Shown: positions 10,136-21,830, counted from the first letter of the stretch. The stretch: DNA of 64,000 nucleotides from Lasiosphaeris hirsuta (GCA_030549175.1 JAUKUA010000006.1:2108001-2172000); one strand, 5' to 3'. Notes: generated by a model not told the origin, from the sequence alone. Made by a program: numbers and translations.

Positions 10136-12169
10136 GCAAAACTGACGGCGTTTCGTATTCTCGACAACCTAACCCCCAGATCAAGTCCTTTTGTGCAGCC
10201 GGTCCCGCGCCGCAGTCGCCATTGCAGCAACATGTTTCTGTGCCCGGGGTTGAGTGGAAGTCGCATTGTGCACTCTGTGCTTCTCATTTCGCATATGCAA
10301 AGAATAACGAGGGTTCCAGGGAAAATGATGGGGAGCCGCTGAATCTGCACACCTACATTAGGGAACGAGGCGTCAATCTAGAGCCAGAGCTGAAAACCAA
10401 TACATTTTCGCGCTCCAATGAGAAGTGGGGGCTACCACCCACAACCCCGGTTGCGGGCGGTCTGAGTATATCTACGGTGGTCCTTTGGTGGCTGAGTGTT
10501 AGGCGTGTCTGGATGTCTAGGTCCGTGTGGGAGACGAAGGCGTCGGGCGGGCATCATAGGTATTTATCGCGGCCTCGATCGCGCTGGAGTCGGGGAGGGG
10601 GGGGGTCCCTGGCACAGATATTATTAGTGAACGTGTAGAGAAAGGTATCTGTACCTTACTTGGCGAAAACAAGTGATTTCGTTACATCCTTTCTAGGATA
10701 ATCTTACATATTGCCAGCCAGAAATAATGGGTTACAAACAAAAGCCAACAAGGAAGGGGTGGTTGTGCACCGAGTCTTATCGTTGATTCGGAAGGTACCT
10801 TGAGTCTATGCCTGCCTGAACACATGCGAGGGGGATCAGGTGGATTTTGCCAATCAGATTGAAGACTGCCGGTGCTCCTGCCCCCCATTACCCCCCCCCC
10901 CCCCCCCTTGAACGGCCCAGACCTGAATTGCGTACGTCTCAATTCGGAGAGACCAACAAATCGACACTCTCAGACGGCGCATGGCTAGCATCACGACTGG
11001 TTACCTATCCGGCCGTCATTCCATCACCTCCTGAGCCCCCATTGTTGGACGGTGATGTGTTGGAGCCCGACTCGGACAAGATCTATGATCTGTGTCCTGA
11101 CGGTGCTTCCAGCCGACCATGACTCTAATCCAGTGCTGCAAAGGCAACTTCTATCAATCTCTAATCAAATGCGATTCCTTCCAAATTCCCCAGCCTTAAT
11201 CCTTGTTCCGATGCATGTGCACCGGTGTTCAGTTCGAGGACTCCAAGTTGAAGCCCACTACGCTATGCCATCGGAGCAACCCGACCCTTCCACGCCACCG
11301 ACCCCTGCGACAAGGTCTAGGTCAATCCCGTCATGGGTACCGAATCTCCCGGCGTCGGCGTCCCTCCCTTCGGCAACATCGACACAATCCACGTCACCCT
11401 TGCTGCTTTCTCCCACCTTTCACGCCTACCCGTACCTCGTCTCCATAATCCTTAGCTGGACAGCTGTGCTCTTCGTGATCGAATTCTCAGACTTCATGTC
11501 CCCCGCCTAGGACCTGGCGTACCTCCAGCGGTAACAGCACGTGATCACCTTGTATAAGTCTTGGCTGGAATGGGCTGGCTAGTCGGGCGCGGTGAGGGTA
11601 AAGGGGGGCGGTCGAGCTACTTTAGAGGAAACTGTTTTTTGATGTGTTAGCAGGCGAGGATAGAAGCTGTACGTGGAGCATAATACGGAGAAGTTCCGGG
11701 CCAGGTTCAAGTTTGGCTTGCTCCTAGTGTGTGTGTGCCGAGCGCCGCGGAGCACGAGGGGTGGATGGGGTGGCCGAGCTGGTGGTTGTTGAGTGGGAGG
11801 GTCAAGACCATACTTCATGAGATCTTGCCCACGACGGAGTCGGTTTCGAGCCGGGTGTTTGCAGCGCGTCGCAGCTGAGAAGGGGTGCTCCAGGCGAGGG
11901 GCATGTGGTATTGGCATGCCGAGGCCCAGGCGGGTGTGAAGGAGGGTCTCTTGTTTCTCAGCACGGAGGCTCGTTGGTGTTGAGGGAGAAGGGAGCCGGA
12001 GGGTATGACATGGTTAGCCTGGCAAGGGCACCAGCGAGGGTGAGGGTTATCTTCTCCCAGGTGACAGAACCGTGACAGAAGTCAATAGTCAAGCTTGTGA
12101 GTGAGAGGGATATAATGACCTGGAATCAAAAGGATGTCGTCGTTTAATGAGCTGGAGCTTATAGTTCAG
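10136..12169. other. Mostly non-coding; upstream exon(s) of the secreted gene, poly-C tract
   Basis: The left part probably holds the unplaced first exon(s) of the minus-strand secreted-protein gene. A 17-base C run lies at 10891-10907. Around 11117-11300 a plus frame gives MTLIQCCKGNFYQSLIKC and then breaks, possibly a gene relic. Nothing else supported. Confidence 0.4.
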
Positions 12170-13950
12170 GTGTTTGTGTGTTTGTGCGTTCGTGATGTTT
12201 ATCACGACTCTTGTAGCTTTGACGGTCGACCCATTCTGCCGGCTGCCCCTCGCTCAAAACGCTAATTCACCAAGATATCTCATGTACCGTAGTTTGTTCG
12301 TGATGTTTATCACAGCTCTTGTGAGTTGTACGGTCAATTCATCCCGCCAGCTACCCCTCGCGCAAGTTCACCAAGATATTCAATTCCACACATGCTCTTT
12401 CCTCAATCTCAATACTCACTCCTCTCCAAATGAGCCCATCACTGGCTACCCCTCGCGCCAGTTCACCGGGATATTTGATTCCGCGCACACTCTTTCCTCG
12501 ATGCAAATATTTACTCCCTTTCGGGAGAGTCTACAACCGGATGCCCCTTATGCTAGTTCGCTGAGATGTTTAATTCCACGCGTGCTCTGTTCCTAGATAT
12601 ACTTGTAAATACTCACGGCTTTCAAGTTGCCGAAAATCCCGCCACCAGCTTCCCTTCGCGTGAGTTCAATATATTCAATTCTACACATACTCTTTCCTCG
12701 ATCTAAATACTCTCTCCCTTCAATTCAAGTTCTGGAAGACTCTGCCACCAGCTACCCTTCGCACCAGTTCACAAAGTTGTTTAATTCCGCGCCTACTCTT
12801 TCCTTAACCTCTGTATCCCATCTGAATACCTACTTGTTCCCTTCGAGTTTCGGGAGCCTCTGCCATTAGCTACCCCTTGTGCCACTCTATGAAGTTTAAG
12901 TCCACGCGTACTCATTCCCCGATCTAGATATTATTCGCTCTATTTGAATTTCGGAAGATTCTGCTACTGACTACCCCTCGTGCTGCTTCCTGTCTGTGCG
13001 TGCTATTTCCTCAATCTAGATAGTATTCGCTTCCTTTGAGTTCCGGAAGAGTCTAAGTTACTCGATCTAAATAGACTATACGACCCCTCCGAATCTTTTT
13101 TCTTTCGCATAAAACCTCGCCTGAGATAGCCCAAGCCAAGGTTTGTTTCTGCCCACACGCGTGCTCTTTCCTCGATCTACATGCTCACTCTCTTCAACGT
13201 TCCGGAAGAGTCCGAGTTACTCTGGCCTAAATAGCCCACACAACCCCTCCAAATATTTTCTTTCCTCCACACAAAACCTCGCCTGAGACAGCCCAAGCTA
13301 AGGTTTGCTTCTGGCCACACGCGTGCTCTTTCCTCAGTCTATACATCTTACTCTCTTGGGGGTTCCGGAAGAGTCCGAGTTATTCTATCTTAATCACACA
13401 AACCCTCTTGAAGTTTTTTTTTTTCCTTCGCACAAAACCTCGACTCGACCGAGACAGTTCGAGTTAAGCTTCCTTTCTACCCATACGCTACCCATACGCG
13501 TGCTCTTTCCTCGACCGACATACTCACTCTCTTTGACTTCTGGAGAGCCCAAGTCACTGGCATTCTCTCTCTTTTCACACAACCCCTCCGAATATTTTCT
13601 TTCCTTCACACAAAACCTCAACCCAACTAAGACAATCCGAGTCAAGCTTCCTCTATACCTAGCCACACGCTACCCACGCGTGTGCTTCTTCCCTCGACCG
13701 ACATACTCACTCTCTTCGACTTCTGGAAGGGCCCGAGACATTGAGACAATTCGAGTTAAACTTCCTCTCTACCTACTCACACGCTACCCACGCGCGTACT
13801 CTTTCCTCGGTCTGCATACTCACTCTCTCAAACTTCCAGAAGAGCCCGAGTCATTCTGTCCTAATCACACAACCCCTCCGGATTTCTTCTTTCCTGGTTT
13901 CGCACAACAACTCGACTGGGACAGTCAAGCTTCCTTTCGACCCAACAACA
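12170..13950. repeat. Degenerate minisatellite, two related unit types
   Basis: The block TGCTCTTTCCTCGATCTA followed by ATACTCACTC and TTCCGGAAGAGTC recurs throughout. From about 12390 to 13020 the spacing is near 92-113 bases, and units also share GCTACCCCTCGCGCCAGTTCACC. From about 13150 to 13900 the spacing grows to about 115-180 bases and units carry CACAACCCCTCCGAATATTTTC and ACAAAACCTCGAC instead. The open frames running through it are by-products of the repeats. It ends just upstream of the first F-box-like gene. Confidence 0.8.
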
Positions 13951-13990
13951 AACATACTTCCCCCAGTCGAGGGAATAGACCTGATCGACC

Positions 13991-14784
13991 ATGGCCCTCG
14001 TTCACCATGGCACCGTCAACAGCCCCACAGGGCACACAGCGTCACCACTTCTCTCGAAGCTACCGGGAGAGCTTCGAAACATGATATACGGCTGCTTGAG
14101 CCACAAGGAAGTGACCCTCGGCTGGGGTTCGACCGTCAGATTTGTCCGGGCCGCTGGAGACCCCGAGCCGAACGACATCATCGCCCTTGGCATGACCTGT
14201 CACTGTATGTCCCCCCCAACCTTCCAGCTCGTACCATCTAGAGCGTGATGGTACTTTGAAGGAAATGTTTGCTAATCATCTGTCTTGTAATAGTTATACA
14301 CATGGAGACAAAATACTTTGTCAACCAGTTCCACAAAGTCCATGTCACCGTGCCCAGCCCGGCGCTTTCTTTGATTCGGGGTCGTCAGATCCCAATCAAC
14401 CATATCACAAGGTTGACAATGGACTTCAGCCAGGGGTTTACCACCTGGAATATGTTGCTGCGCTCCCTTGCCCATCAACGCGTCGCTATCCGGGAGATTG
14501 AGATCGCCGATGCCATCTACATCGACCTTCGCCTGCCCACGAAGGCTTCGTGGGTGGGTCCGATCGATGACCTGTTGGCCGAAGCTTCGGGCCTCGGCAT
14601 CCGGGACCAAGTTCAGAGAAGCATGGAATTTCACGGGGTCACGCTGATCGAGCTTCTCAAGAAGTTCGATGAAACATTGCGCGTCATCAAGATATGCTCG
14701 GCGATCAAGGACCAGGCGTGGATGGACGTGATAACGAAGGGAACTGGAATCAAGGTCGAATTTGCCAAGGTCGAGGTTGTCTGA
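13991..14784 (+). CDS. F-box-like (LPGELRN) protein, copy 1
   Basis: Predicted 234-residue protein. Exons 13991-14204 and 14294-14784 join in phase across an 89-base intron. Residues about 23-33 read LSKLPGELRNMIYG, the hallmark of a large group of fungal F-box-like proteins thought to serve as substrate adaptors of SCF ubiquitin ligases. The exon junction falls in TCH, the same place as in the other copies nearby. The C-terminal part has no obvious repeats and probably folds as a small substrate-binding domain. This is the first of four related genes on the same strand, suggesting tandem duplication and divergence. The ATG lies in a GACCATGG context. Substrate unknown. Confidence 0.7.
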
Positions 14785-15785
14785 TGGTGGTGTTACGGGG
14801 AGTTTCGAGGACAGAGCAGGGAGGGCGGGATGGAATTTTGGCCGATTGATGGCAGTCTGCTGGCGTCTATTATAGACCCCCATAAAAAGATGATTCTGCC
14901 AGCCGTAAGTTCGGATCCTTCGACATGTGCATTGCCAACTGTTAAAATCCCGTGTGAAATCGAACGATCACATGCATCAATTGACCCTACAGAACCCCAT
15001 AACAACAAGATCACTTAGTAACGCAGGGCCCTGGGAAGGAAAAAAAGGGGTTTGAAGTGCGGCCCCTGGGCCTAGAAAACGCCAAATCTACACTCTTTGG
15101 AGTGCCACGCTGTATCGTGGATAGCAACAACTGCCCTGAGCTTTGCTTTAGGTGTCAGCCTAGCCCTAGGCTCCGCAGGATCCACGATCATCACGGCCTT
15201 GGTGCTGTTGTTTTGGTGGTTCGTGTGGAATTTAAAAGGCGAAGATCAAGGGGGAGCGCTTTTATATCCGCAGCCAGACCCCTGACAGCTCCAGGGGGCC
15301 AGCACTCTCTGGGGGCGCTCCATGTACTCCTGGCTTTGAACCTGATTTATGCGACATGCCCCATTGTGCACTTTTTCCCATTGTCGCTTTCTGCCATGTT
15401 CATCTCACTGGCTGCGCTGCGAGCGCTTTTTTATCTGCGCTCCAGACCCCTGACTACGCGATCTGTCGGCCTTACTCCACAGAGCGGTCTAACCACACAT
15501 GACTTAGATGGCACCAGATTTGTGCGGCATATCCCTTTGGAAATGCTAGATATACTGTCTCTTGATGCTGCGAAGGCCGTTGGAGATACTAAATATGCCT
15601 TTCGAGATGTTCAAAATACCTTCTTTCTTCTGCTATTTCGAAGACAAGTTTAGCTTTGTGGCGAGCGCAAGGTTCAGAAAATTCACTTAAATCATGGGAA
15701 CACATCCTAGATTTTCTCCTTGCCCTTCACTTCTCCAACCCAAAGTCCCAAAAGAACCCTGTTCGTCCCCAGTCAAACAGCAAAC
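14785..15785. other. Intergenic with a possible membrane-peptide relic
   Basis: A plus frame at 15097-15285 (no ATG) encodes a strongly hydrophobic stretch, FALGVSLALGSAGSTIITAL and onward, ending in YPQPDP. The motif GAGCGCTTTTATATCCGC...CCAGACCCCTGAC at about 15254 recurs with few changes at 15421-15454. No gene can be supported. Confidence 0.35.
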
Positions 15786-16705
15786 ATGGCATCTCACAAA
15801 TACAATCTCAAGTCTATCACTACGGCACAACAGACATATCAATTCTTCCGGCTCCCTGGAGAGCTCCGCAACGAGGTCTACCGGCGTTTGATGCCGGAGA
15901 TGACGCACTATGACCAGCTCTACTTGAACCCGAGAGCGACATGGTGGAATACCTCGTTCTGCGATGAAGGTTTTGATCTTCTTGAACGCAAGTAAAAGGG
16001 AAATACGAGGTATTTCGTGGAGTGGCGGCACCGATGGAACTGGTTGCGCTGATGAAGACGTGCCGTCGTAAGTGCTCCCTTTGCGACCGGGCGTCAGTCG
16101 CTGACATGGGTTCCAGTGCGAGAATTGCCTACTCGCTGGGAAGCCAGGCCACGGGCATGCGGGAACTTGGCTGGATCTACTACGTGCTAGCCCATTACCT
16201 CCGCCACATGGGCTTCACCATCCATTGTGACAAGCTGCCCATGGCGGAGGAGCTGTTGTGGGCAGTGGCGCACCGCGGTACAAATATCGAGACGCTGGAT
16301 TTGCACATCAAGCCTGTATACACGAACGTCTATAATTCGAATCTCCTCAGACGAGCGCTTAGGACTCCGAGTAGTGAGTTGTGCTGGACAAAGCCGCTGC
16401 CTGACGAGATTCTGGTAGAGATGAGCCGTCGGGGCCTCGGCAGGTGGAGAAAGGAGCAGGGAATTTTCTGCGAAGCTCTGGTCCGCATCCTCGAGAGGAA
16501 GATGAAGGGTTTGGACCACGTTAGGGTTTATGTGATGGAGCAGAGGGGCTCCGCATGGGTGCGGGCACTGGCAGACGAGCTCAATGTCGAGGTGCAGTGC
16601 GGATACACGGATCGATATCCAGTCGAGCGGCAGCAATGTTGGCTATGGCGTGGTAACGACATTTTCGCCCAACCAGAGCCCTACTCGTGCCGAGGCTGTA
16701 TTTGA
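15786..16705 (+). pseudogene. F-box-like (LPGELRN) protein, copy 2, frame-broken
   Basis: An ATG at 15786 opens a frame with FRLPGELRNEVYRRLMPE at about residues 20-38, which ends at a TAA near 15994. One base out of frame the protein continues directly (KGKYEVFRGVAAPMELVALMKTCR), with no room for an intron. The TC junction that hosts the intron in the other copies is followed by GTAAGTGC and an acceptor at about 16114, but splicing there (49 bases) puts the rest out of frame. Retaining it keeps an open frame to 16705 (LGWIYYVLAHYLRHMGF and on). As read, the gene therefore has at least one frameshift and is probably a pseudogene. Sequencing error is the alternative. Confidence 0.55.
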
Positions 16706-17126
16706 CAGAAGGTGGTGTGGTCGGTCCAAGGCCTAGGGTATTTTATCTGTTAGCGCGTCATTCAATTGACACCTGGTCGCGATATCAAGTCCTTCCAAAT
16801 TCTATTCTTTGAACGCCAATAAAAAGTGAAAAAGACGACCAAATGGCCAAATATGCCTTTGAGAATGCTAGAATCCCCTTTCGATACTTCGGAGACCGTT
16901 ACATCGCTTCCCGGGATCAAGGTATCTCCTTCAGAATGGTGCGCACTAACAGATGGTGTCGTCGGGTACCCGCAGCGTCGGGGGTCTGTCCCGCCAATCA
17001 CAGCCCGTAAAGATTCTAGGCAGGAAACACCTGCAACGTTCAACGTTCTCTTCTTGATCAACCTCATCCTCATCCTCACCTGATCACCCACACTTGACTA
17101 TCCAAAGTCGATTTGACGTACCCAAC

Positions 17127-18104
17127 ATGCACGAAATAAGCATTTCCGACCCTGACTCGGACATGAAAGACCATCGAGACGTGTTCCCGTTTCTCCAGCT
17201 GCCAGGCGAAATCCGGAACCACATCTACGGCTTCCTGCTGCCGCTCGAAATTCCCGAGGACATCGGCGGCATTTCCGACCTCAGTCCCGGCAAAAGCTTC
17301 AAGTCCTTGATGGCAACTTGCCACCGTACGCTCCTCACCCCCAACCCTACCCTCCACCCTTTTGACAACCGCCCAGAAATCTTCACCGAAATGACCTACC
17401 TCCGTTTCTCCACGCGCACAATCCGCTTCCGGCCCACCAAAACTCACCTGCGCTGGCTCCACCACGGGCCGAGCCACCGCGTGCGACGGCTATCCCTGAC
17501 CCTCCCGCTGGACCCCCCCACCACCACCACCACCACCATCGGCAGCAACCCGGTGCCGCCGTCGCCGTCATCCTCCTTCCGCTCCACCCTCTCCATGCTC
17601 ACCACCCTAACCCAGGCCATGCCCCTCCTCGAAGACCTCACCCTCGACACGACGCGCACCCGCCGCAATTCGGTGCTATACCACACGCGGTACGCCGCCG
17701 TGACGACGGGCTCGTGGGCCGATTCCTGCGTGGAACTGAGTACGATTGACCAGCTCCCCGCGCTGCTCCCGCGCCTGATCCCCGGGCCCGACCGCGCGGG
17801 CATGCGGCGCCTCATCGAAGAGGCGCTGGCGTGCCCCGGCGGGAGATGGATGTTTGTGCAGCGGGCAAGGTGGATGGCGCTGTTTGCGGCGCTAGCCGCG
17901 TGGGAGGGGGAGAAGCGGTTTTATGGCGAGGAGTTGGTGGGGGTGCTGCGCGGGTGGAGGTATTTGAGGGATGTGAGGGTGGTTGGGAGGGTGGATCGCG
18001 AGTGGATGGAGGTGGTGGCGAGGCGAGCGGTTGTTACCGTTCATGCGCGCGAGAAGAGGAGGGGGAGCGGGTGGGTTGCTGTTGTTGGACCGGGGAGGGG
18101 TTGA
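17127..18104 (+). CDS. F-box-like (LPGEIRN) protein, copy 3
   Basis: Predicted protein of 308 codons after removing a 51-base intron (17326-17376, GTACGC...CCCAG with a TTGAC branch). Splicing turns the junction into MATCHQIFTEMTYLRFS, the standard continuation in this family. Retaining the intron also keeps the frame, so the unspliced reading is about 325 residues. Residues near 25 read LQLPGEIRNHIYGFLLP. A Thr/Pro/Ser-rich linker (TTTTTT, PPSPSSSF) splits the substrate domain. Presumably an SCF adaptor; no substrate clue. The C-terminal third is Arg/Gly/Val-rich from high-GC codon use, unlike copies 1 and 2. Confidence 0.7.
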   Translation: MHEISISDPDSDMKDHRDVFPFLQLPGEIRNHIYGFLLPLEIPEDIGGISDLSPGKSFKSLMATCHRTLLTPNPTLHPFDNRPEIFTEMTYLRFSTRTIRFRPTKTHLRWLHHGPSHRVRRLSLTLPLDPPTTTTTTIGSNPVPPSPSSSFRSTLSMLTTLTQAMPLLEDLTLDTTRTRRNSVLYHTRYAAVTTGSWADSCVELSTIDQLPALLPRLIPGPDRAGMRRLIEEALACPGGRWMFVQRARWMALFAALAAWEGEKRFYGEELVGVLRGWRYLRDVRVVGRVDREWMEVVARRAVVTVHAREKRRGSGWVAVVGPGRG

Positions 18105-18192
18105 GGGGGGCTTGGATGGTTTGCTGTCACGGGTTGGGTTTTTGCTGCGTCACTGCTCGCGTAGGTTTCAGCGGCAAGTGCAGGGACTTGTA

Positions 18193-18480
18193 TCTGCCGC
18201 TTTGGCTGTCCAAGGTACCCAACTCATGGGTGTATATAAGGTAATGTAGCTAGCCGCAGACACCAACTTTGTCAACCAAAATCAAGCTCCCCGATCATCA
18301 TCGCTGCCACTACCGGATACTTCTTCTTTTTTTTTTTTTTTTTTTTTCACTTGTTAACTTTGGCCCCGACACAACACCAACAAAGTCCATGACATCAAAC
18401 GCCCCCCTACCAATATTCTCAACAATACCAGGCGAATCCGGAACATGATCTACGAGTACCTCGCATACAACCCAATGAAC
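18193..18480 (+). repeat. Promoter/leader unit duplicated from or to 8.06-8.34 kb
   Basis: This unit holds the CCAAGGTACCCAACTCATGG stretch, the TATATAA box, a leader ending in a long T run (about 18324-18348), the ATG at 18389 and the start of an F-box-like frame. It is near-identical in inverted orientation to 8345-8055. Both copies share the same broken IPGE/RNMIYEY junction, where one base seems missing, so the duplicate and the original diverged after that change. Confidence 0.8.
18231..18240 (+). promoter_or_regulatory. TATA box upstream of copy 4
   Basis: TGTATATAAG lies about 150 bases before the ATG at 18389 and is conserved in the inverted duplicate near 8320. Likely core promoter element; the start site is not known. 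Confidence 0.5.
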
Positions 18481-19221
18481 CCTACTCTTAGGGACATCGT
18501 CGTCGACCCTTTCACCCACCAAGTTGGAGAGGAGCACTACCATTACAATAACTCTCTCCGCTGGCTTCGAGATGCCCTTTCACTGATGAAGACTTGCCAT
18601 CGTACGTCCCCGAAACCCGCCGTCACCATGAAACTTCAAATCCTAACATGGCGACAGAAATGCACCAGGAGGTCCCTTCCTACCTGTACGCCTCGGTCAA
18701 CCTTCGCATCGAGTCTACGACAGGTGTCTGATTGATGGCTATCCTCCCTATATCAATGTCGATAGCGACGATGGTCGACATGAGCTGACGGACCCATGCA
18801 GCCGTCCTGGGGATCACGAGGCCCCGCAGGTGAGACCGTGGTCAACTTTTTCAGGATCTTCCAGCATCATGAGAAGAAAGAAGAAACTGTTTGGCATCAC
18901 GCTCCCGTCAGTGCTAGCTTAAATTCCGTGTATATGCGACGAGCAGACATGAAGCTCATGAGGATCGGGATGCAGTGGGCGCGTGAGATGCGGCTTCTGA
19001 CGGAGTCGGGGCGCATCAAGGCACTTCCGCTGCGGGAGGTTGATCGAGGATGGGAGGGGATCATTCGGGGGACTGGATATGTTGAAGAGGGGCGAGGTTT
19101 GGGGCCAGAAGCCCGTTGTGCGGATACCGCAGGATTAGGCGGGCTTCGATGTCTTCAAAGAGACATTTTTCATGGGCTCTGGGGCACTACAAGAAAGAGG
19201 CGCTTTGACTGTCAAGTTTAG
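18389..19221 (+). pseudogene. F-box-like protein, copy 4, broken
   Basis: From the ATG at 18389 the frame MTSNAPLPIFSTIPGE stops after 19 codons. In the next frame the family motif continues as RNMIYEYLAYNPMNP and runs to LMKTCH. A 59-base intron (about 18602-18660) then gives TCHQMHQEVPSYLYASVNLR before a TGA near 18732. A later open stretch (18796-19221) with GMQWAREMRLLTESGRIKAL looks like the C-terminal part. One frameshift at the F-box-like motif plus a stop in the middle make a functional product unlikely unless an extra intron removes the second stop. Confidence 0.55.
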
Positions 19222-19580
19222 GGAAACAGTGGCAGCAAATAACAAGTTGTAGGTGTCAATGGACTTGCTCGAGCGTACTTGCCTCAGGCCTTTCATCCAG
19301 CTCCGGATCGCATGGGTCTTGTAGCTCAGCTATCTTGCCAACACGCCGTGAGGCTCAGGTTAAGTTGGCAAATGTTTTCACCTTGTAACCCACGGCGAGC
19401 AGAAGAAATGTGGAGCCCAACTTGCGGGTGTCCAACACTACGTGTCGCCCAAACCGGCTAAACACGACAGAAACCTTTCCACATCAAAATTTTCCGAATG
19501 GCGCTTGGGGCTTGTCTAGAACGTGGCATTTCTGGCGGCCTGGTCGTCAGCGACACCCATCTCAATTTCTCAGCCGGCCA

Positions 19581-21030
19581 ATGGTTGCAAACTTGATAAT
19601 GAGCTATGCAGTGACATCGCGACATTCCCTCCCTCGCCGCTGGAAGCAGATTCTTATTGTCTTTGTCTTCCTTGTCTGCAGCCTACTACTTCTCTCCAAA
19701 CAGCCCAGACTCGCAGCCAGCATCTATCGCTCGGCGGACAGCAATCCCACTCCGGGACGCACATGGCCACTCAACCTCAACGACGAGCAATGCGATCGCG
19801 CATTCCCTGGCCTGACCAAAGACATTGACCACAATGTCGCACTTGGCCCCTTCAGCCTGGCGAGGCAGACAGGCGACGGCGCTGGCATTCTCAAGGCCGG
19901 CATCAAAGACAACCAAGTCCGCCTCCCGCCCATCTCCCTCTCCACTAGGCTAACGTCCCCCCCAGCTCTACATCCTCCACTCAGAAAGGGACCTCCCCCC
20001 GGAGCTCCTCGACGTAAGCCCTCCTCTCCCATTTCTCACTCACACCCACTAACCGCCCACCCAGTCCCAAACGGCCACCCTCCACCAACTCCACCGCGCC
20101 CTGCTCACCTCGCCGTCCCCGCTCCCCAACACCACCCTCGCGCTGAGCATCACAGACCACCCTTTCGGGGCCTCGCTGGCCTATGCGCGGCCGGCCTACG
20201 CGCTGCCCAACGCCAACCACCCGCCCATCACGCGCGCCTTCCTGATGCCGCACTTTTCCTTCTGGGCGTGGCCCACGCCGCTGGTCGGGTCGATGGCGCG
20301 CGCGGCGGCTGCGGTGGATGCGATTGAGGGTGGGGTGGCCTTCGCGGAGAAGGATCCGAGAGTGGTGTGGCGGGGCACGGTGGGGTACGCGGGCGGGAGC
20401 CGGCCGCGGTTGAGGGAGGATCTGGTGCGGGTGGCGGGCGGCGGGAGGGCGTGGGCGGATGTGAAGGGGATGGAGGGCGGTGGGATGGCCGTGGAGGGGT
20501 TTTGTCGGTACAAGTATGTGCTGTACACCGAGGGGGTCACGTATAGCGGGCGGCTGCAGTTCTTGCAGATGTGTCGGTCTGTGTTGATCGCCCCGCCGTT
20601 TGCGTGGCTGCAGCATACCACGCATCTGGTGAGGCCGGTGTTTGCGGCGGATTTGGGGCTGAGGGGAGGGGAAGGCGGGGGGAGGAAGAGTGTGCCGGAC
20701 GATCAAGGGGTCAAGGCGGCGTGGCCGACGCGCTATGCGCCCGAGGAGGCAAACGCCGTGTTTGTGTCGTCGGACTGGTCGGATCTGGAAGCTACCATAC
20801 GCTGGCTGGATGAGAACCCTGGAATCGCGGAGGGGATTGCGGCGCGGCAGCGGGAGCTCTCTGTGGGAGGGGGGTACTTTAGTCCCGCGGCTGAGACTTG
20901 TTATTGGCGAGCGTTGATCCGAGGATGGAGTTCTGTGGTGGAGGAGCCTGAGATGCTGGGGGATGAGCGACACACTGTTAGGCAGGAGATGAGGTGGGAA
21001 GAGTTTGCCCTTGGCAATCGTGTTGTGTAA
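19581..21030 (+). CDS. Glycosyltransferase family 90 (CAP10-like)
   Basis: Predicted 449-residue type II membrane glycosyltransferase of the Golgi/ER. Exons 19581-19916, 19966-20013 and 20065-21030 join in phase. A signal anchor lies near residues 15-35 (ILIVFVFLVCSLLLL). The C-terminal half has the CAP10/KDELC core: FSFWAWPTPLVGSM, a WRGT block, YKYVLYTEGVTYSGRLQF and LQMCRSVLIAPPFAWLQHTT. Cryptococcus Cap10 is linked to capsule xylosylation and animal members are O-glucosyl/xylosyltransferases. Fungal members outside yeasts are mostly of unknown acceptor. Exon 3 is very GC-rich. Start could be 19599. The long minus-strand open frame over it is a shadow. Confidence 0.85.
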
Positions 21031-21239
21031 AACCAGACTACAGTCATCCATTATGAGCGGTGGATGGTCGGCCTATAGAAGGGGTCACCCATCAATCAAT
21101 GCAACAATGCGATCGGCACTCCAATTTGACAACCACCGCCTTTCCACCCACCACCACGGCCGCAATTTTGCTCCAAATACCACCAAATTCCAAGATGCCT
21201 TCAAAGCGGGAGCAGAATTTTCAGTCGGCAACGGTTAGG

Positions 21240-21830
21240 TTGACCACTTTTTACACCGTTACTACCGAGTAAAAACGAAATATTTTATATTATTAGAAAG
21301 AGAAAGAGTCAAAGGTTCTAAGAGGGAATGATATGAGGATTTATTTATACGGTTAGGCCTCTAATTACGTACGAAAAACATCGGGCCGGCTAACATCGCC
21401 AATATGGACGAACACAGTAAATAGGAGAACGAAACAACCTCAGGAATGGTTATAGGCGACTCCTAAACCAATCACGTGTTATTTACGGAACCTAACAAGA
21501 CCTCTTAGGTCATAGTTATAAAGCCAGTTACCATTAAGGGCTATAGACTCATGTCGTATATTATCTTTATGGGGACCTCTCTCTACGGTTAATAGTTTCT
21601 TCCCTAGGTTAAAAATCATTATTCTCTTACTAGTTAGAATAACGTCGAAATAGTCGTTAAGTAGTTAAAAGAGATCTATTTACCAAAGACAAAGCCTTAG
21701 CGACGTGGTAATTAGTACCTATTAATTCTAGATAAATACTTAACTTAGTTATAATATCCTAGAATTCTTATATATTCACCAACGAAATACAGTACAACTA
21801 CTATATCTACCGTCCTACAACTCTCACAAG
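21240..21830. repeat. TA-rich decayed block
   Basis: Abrupt change from the GC-rich neighbours to sequence dense in TTA, TAA and TAT, with no open frame. This looks like a transposon or other repeat altered by repeat-induced C-to-T change. The family is not identifiable by eye and there are no clear terminal repeats. Confidence 0.5.

Noticed and set aside
12170..13950. CRISPR-like array of repeats
   Set aside because: Units are degenerate, unevenly spaced, without unique equal-length spacers; genome is eukaryotic.
13305..14084. Plus-strand open frame of 259 codons with repeated LSFLSTHTLP-like segments
   Set aside because: Produced by translating the minisatellite; overlaps the start of the F-box-like gene in another frame.
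19981..21051. Minus-strand open frame of 356 codons
   Set aside because: Antisense shadow of GC-rich exon 3 of the GT90 gene; Pro/Arg/His-rich, no motif.
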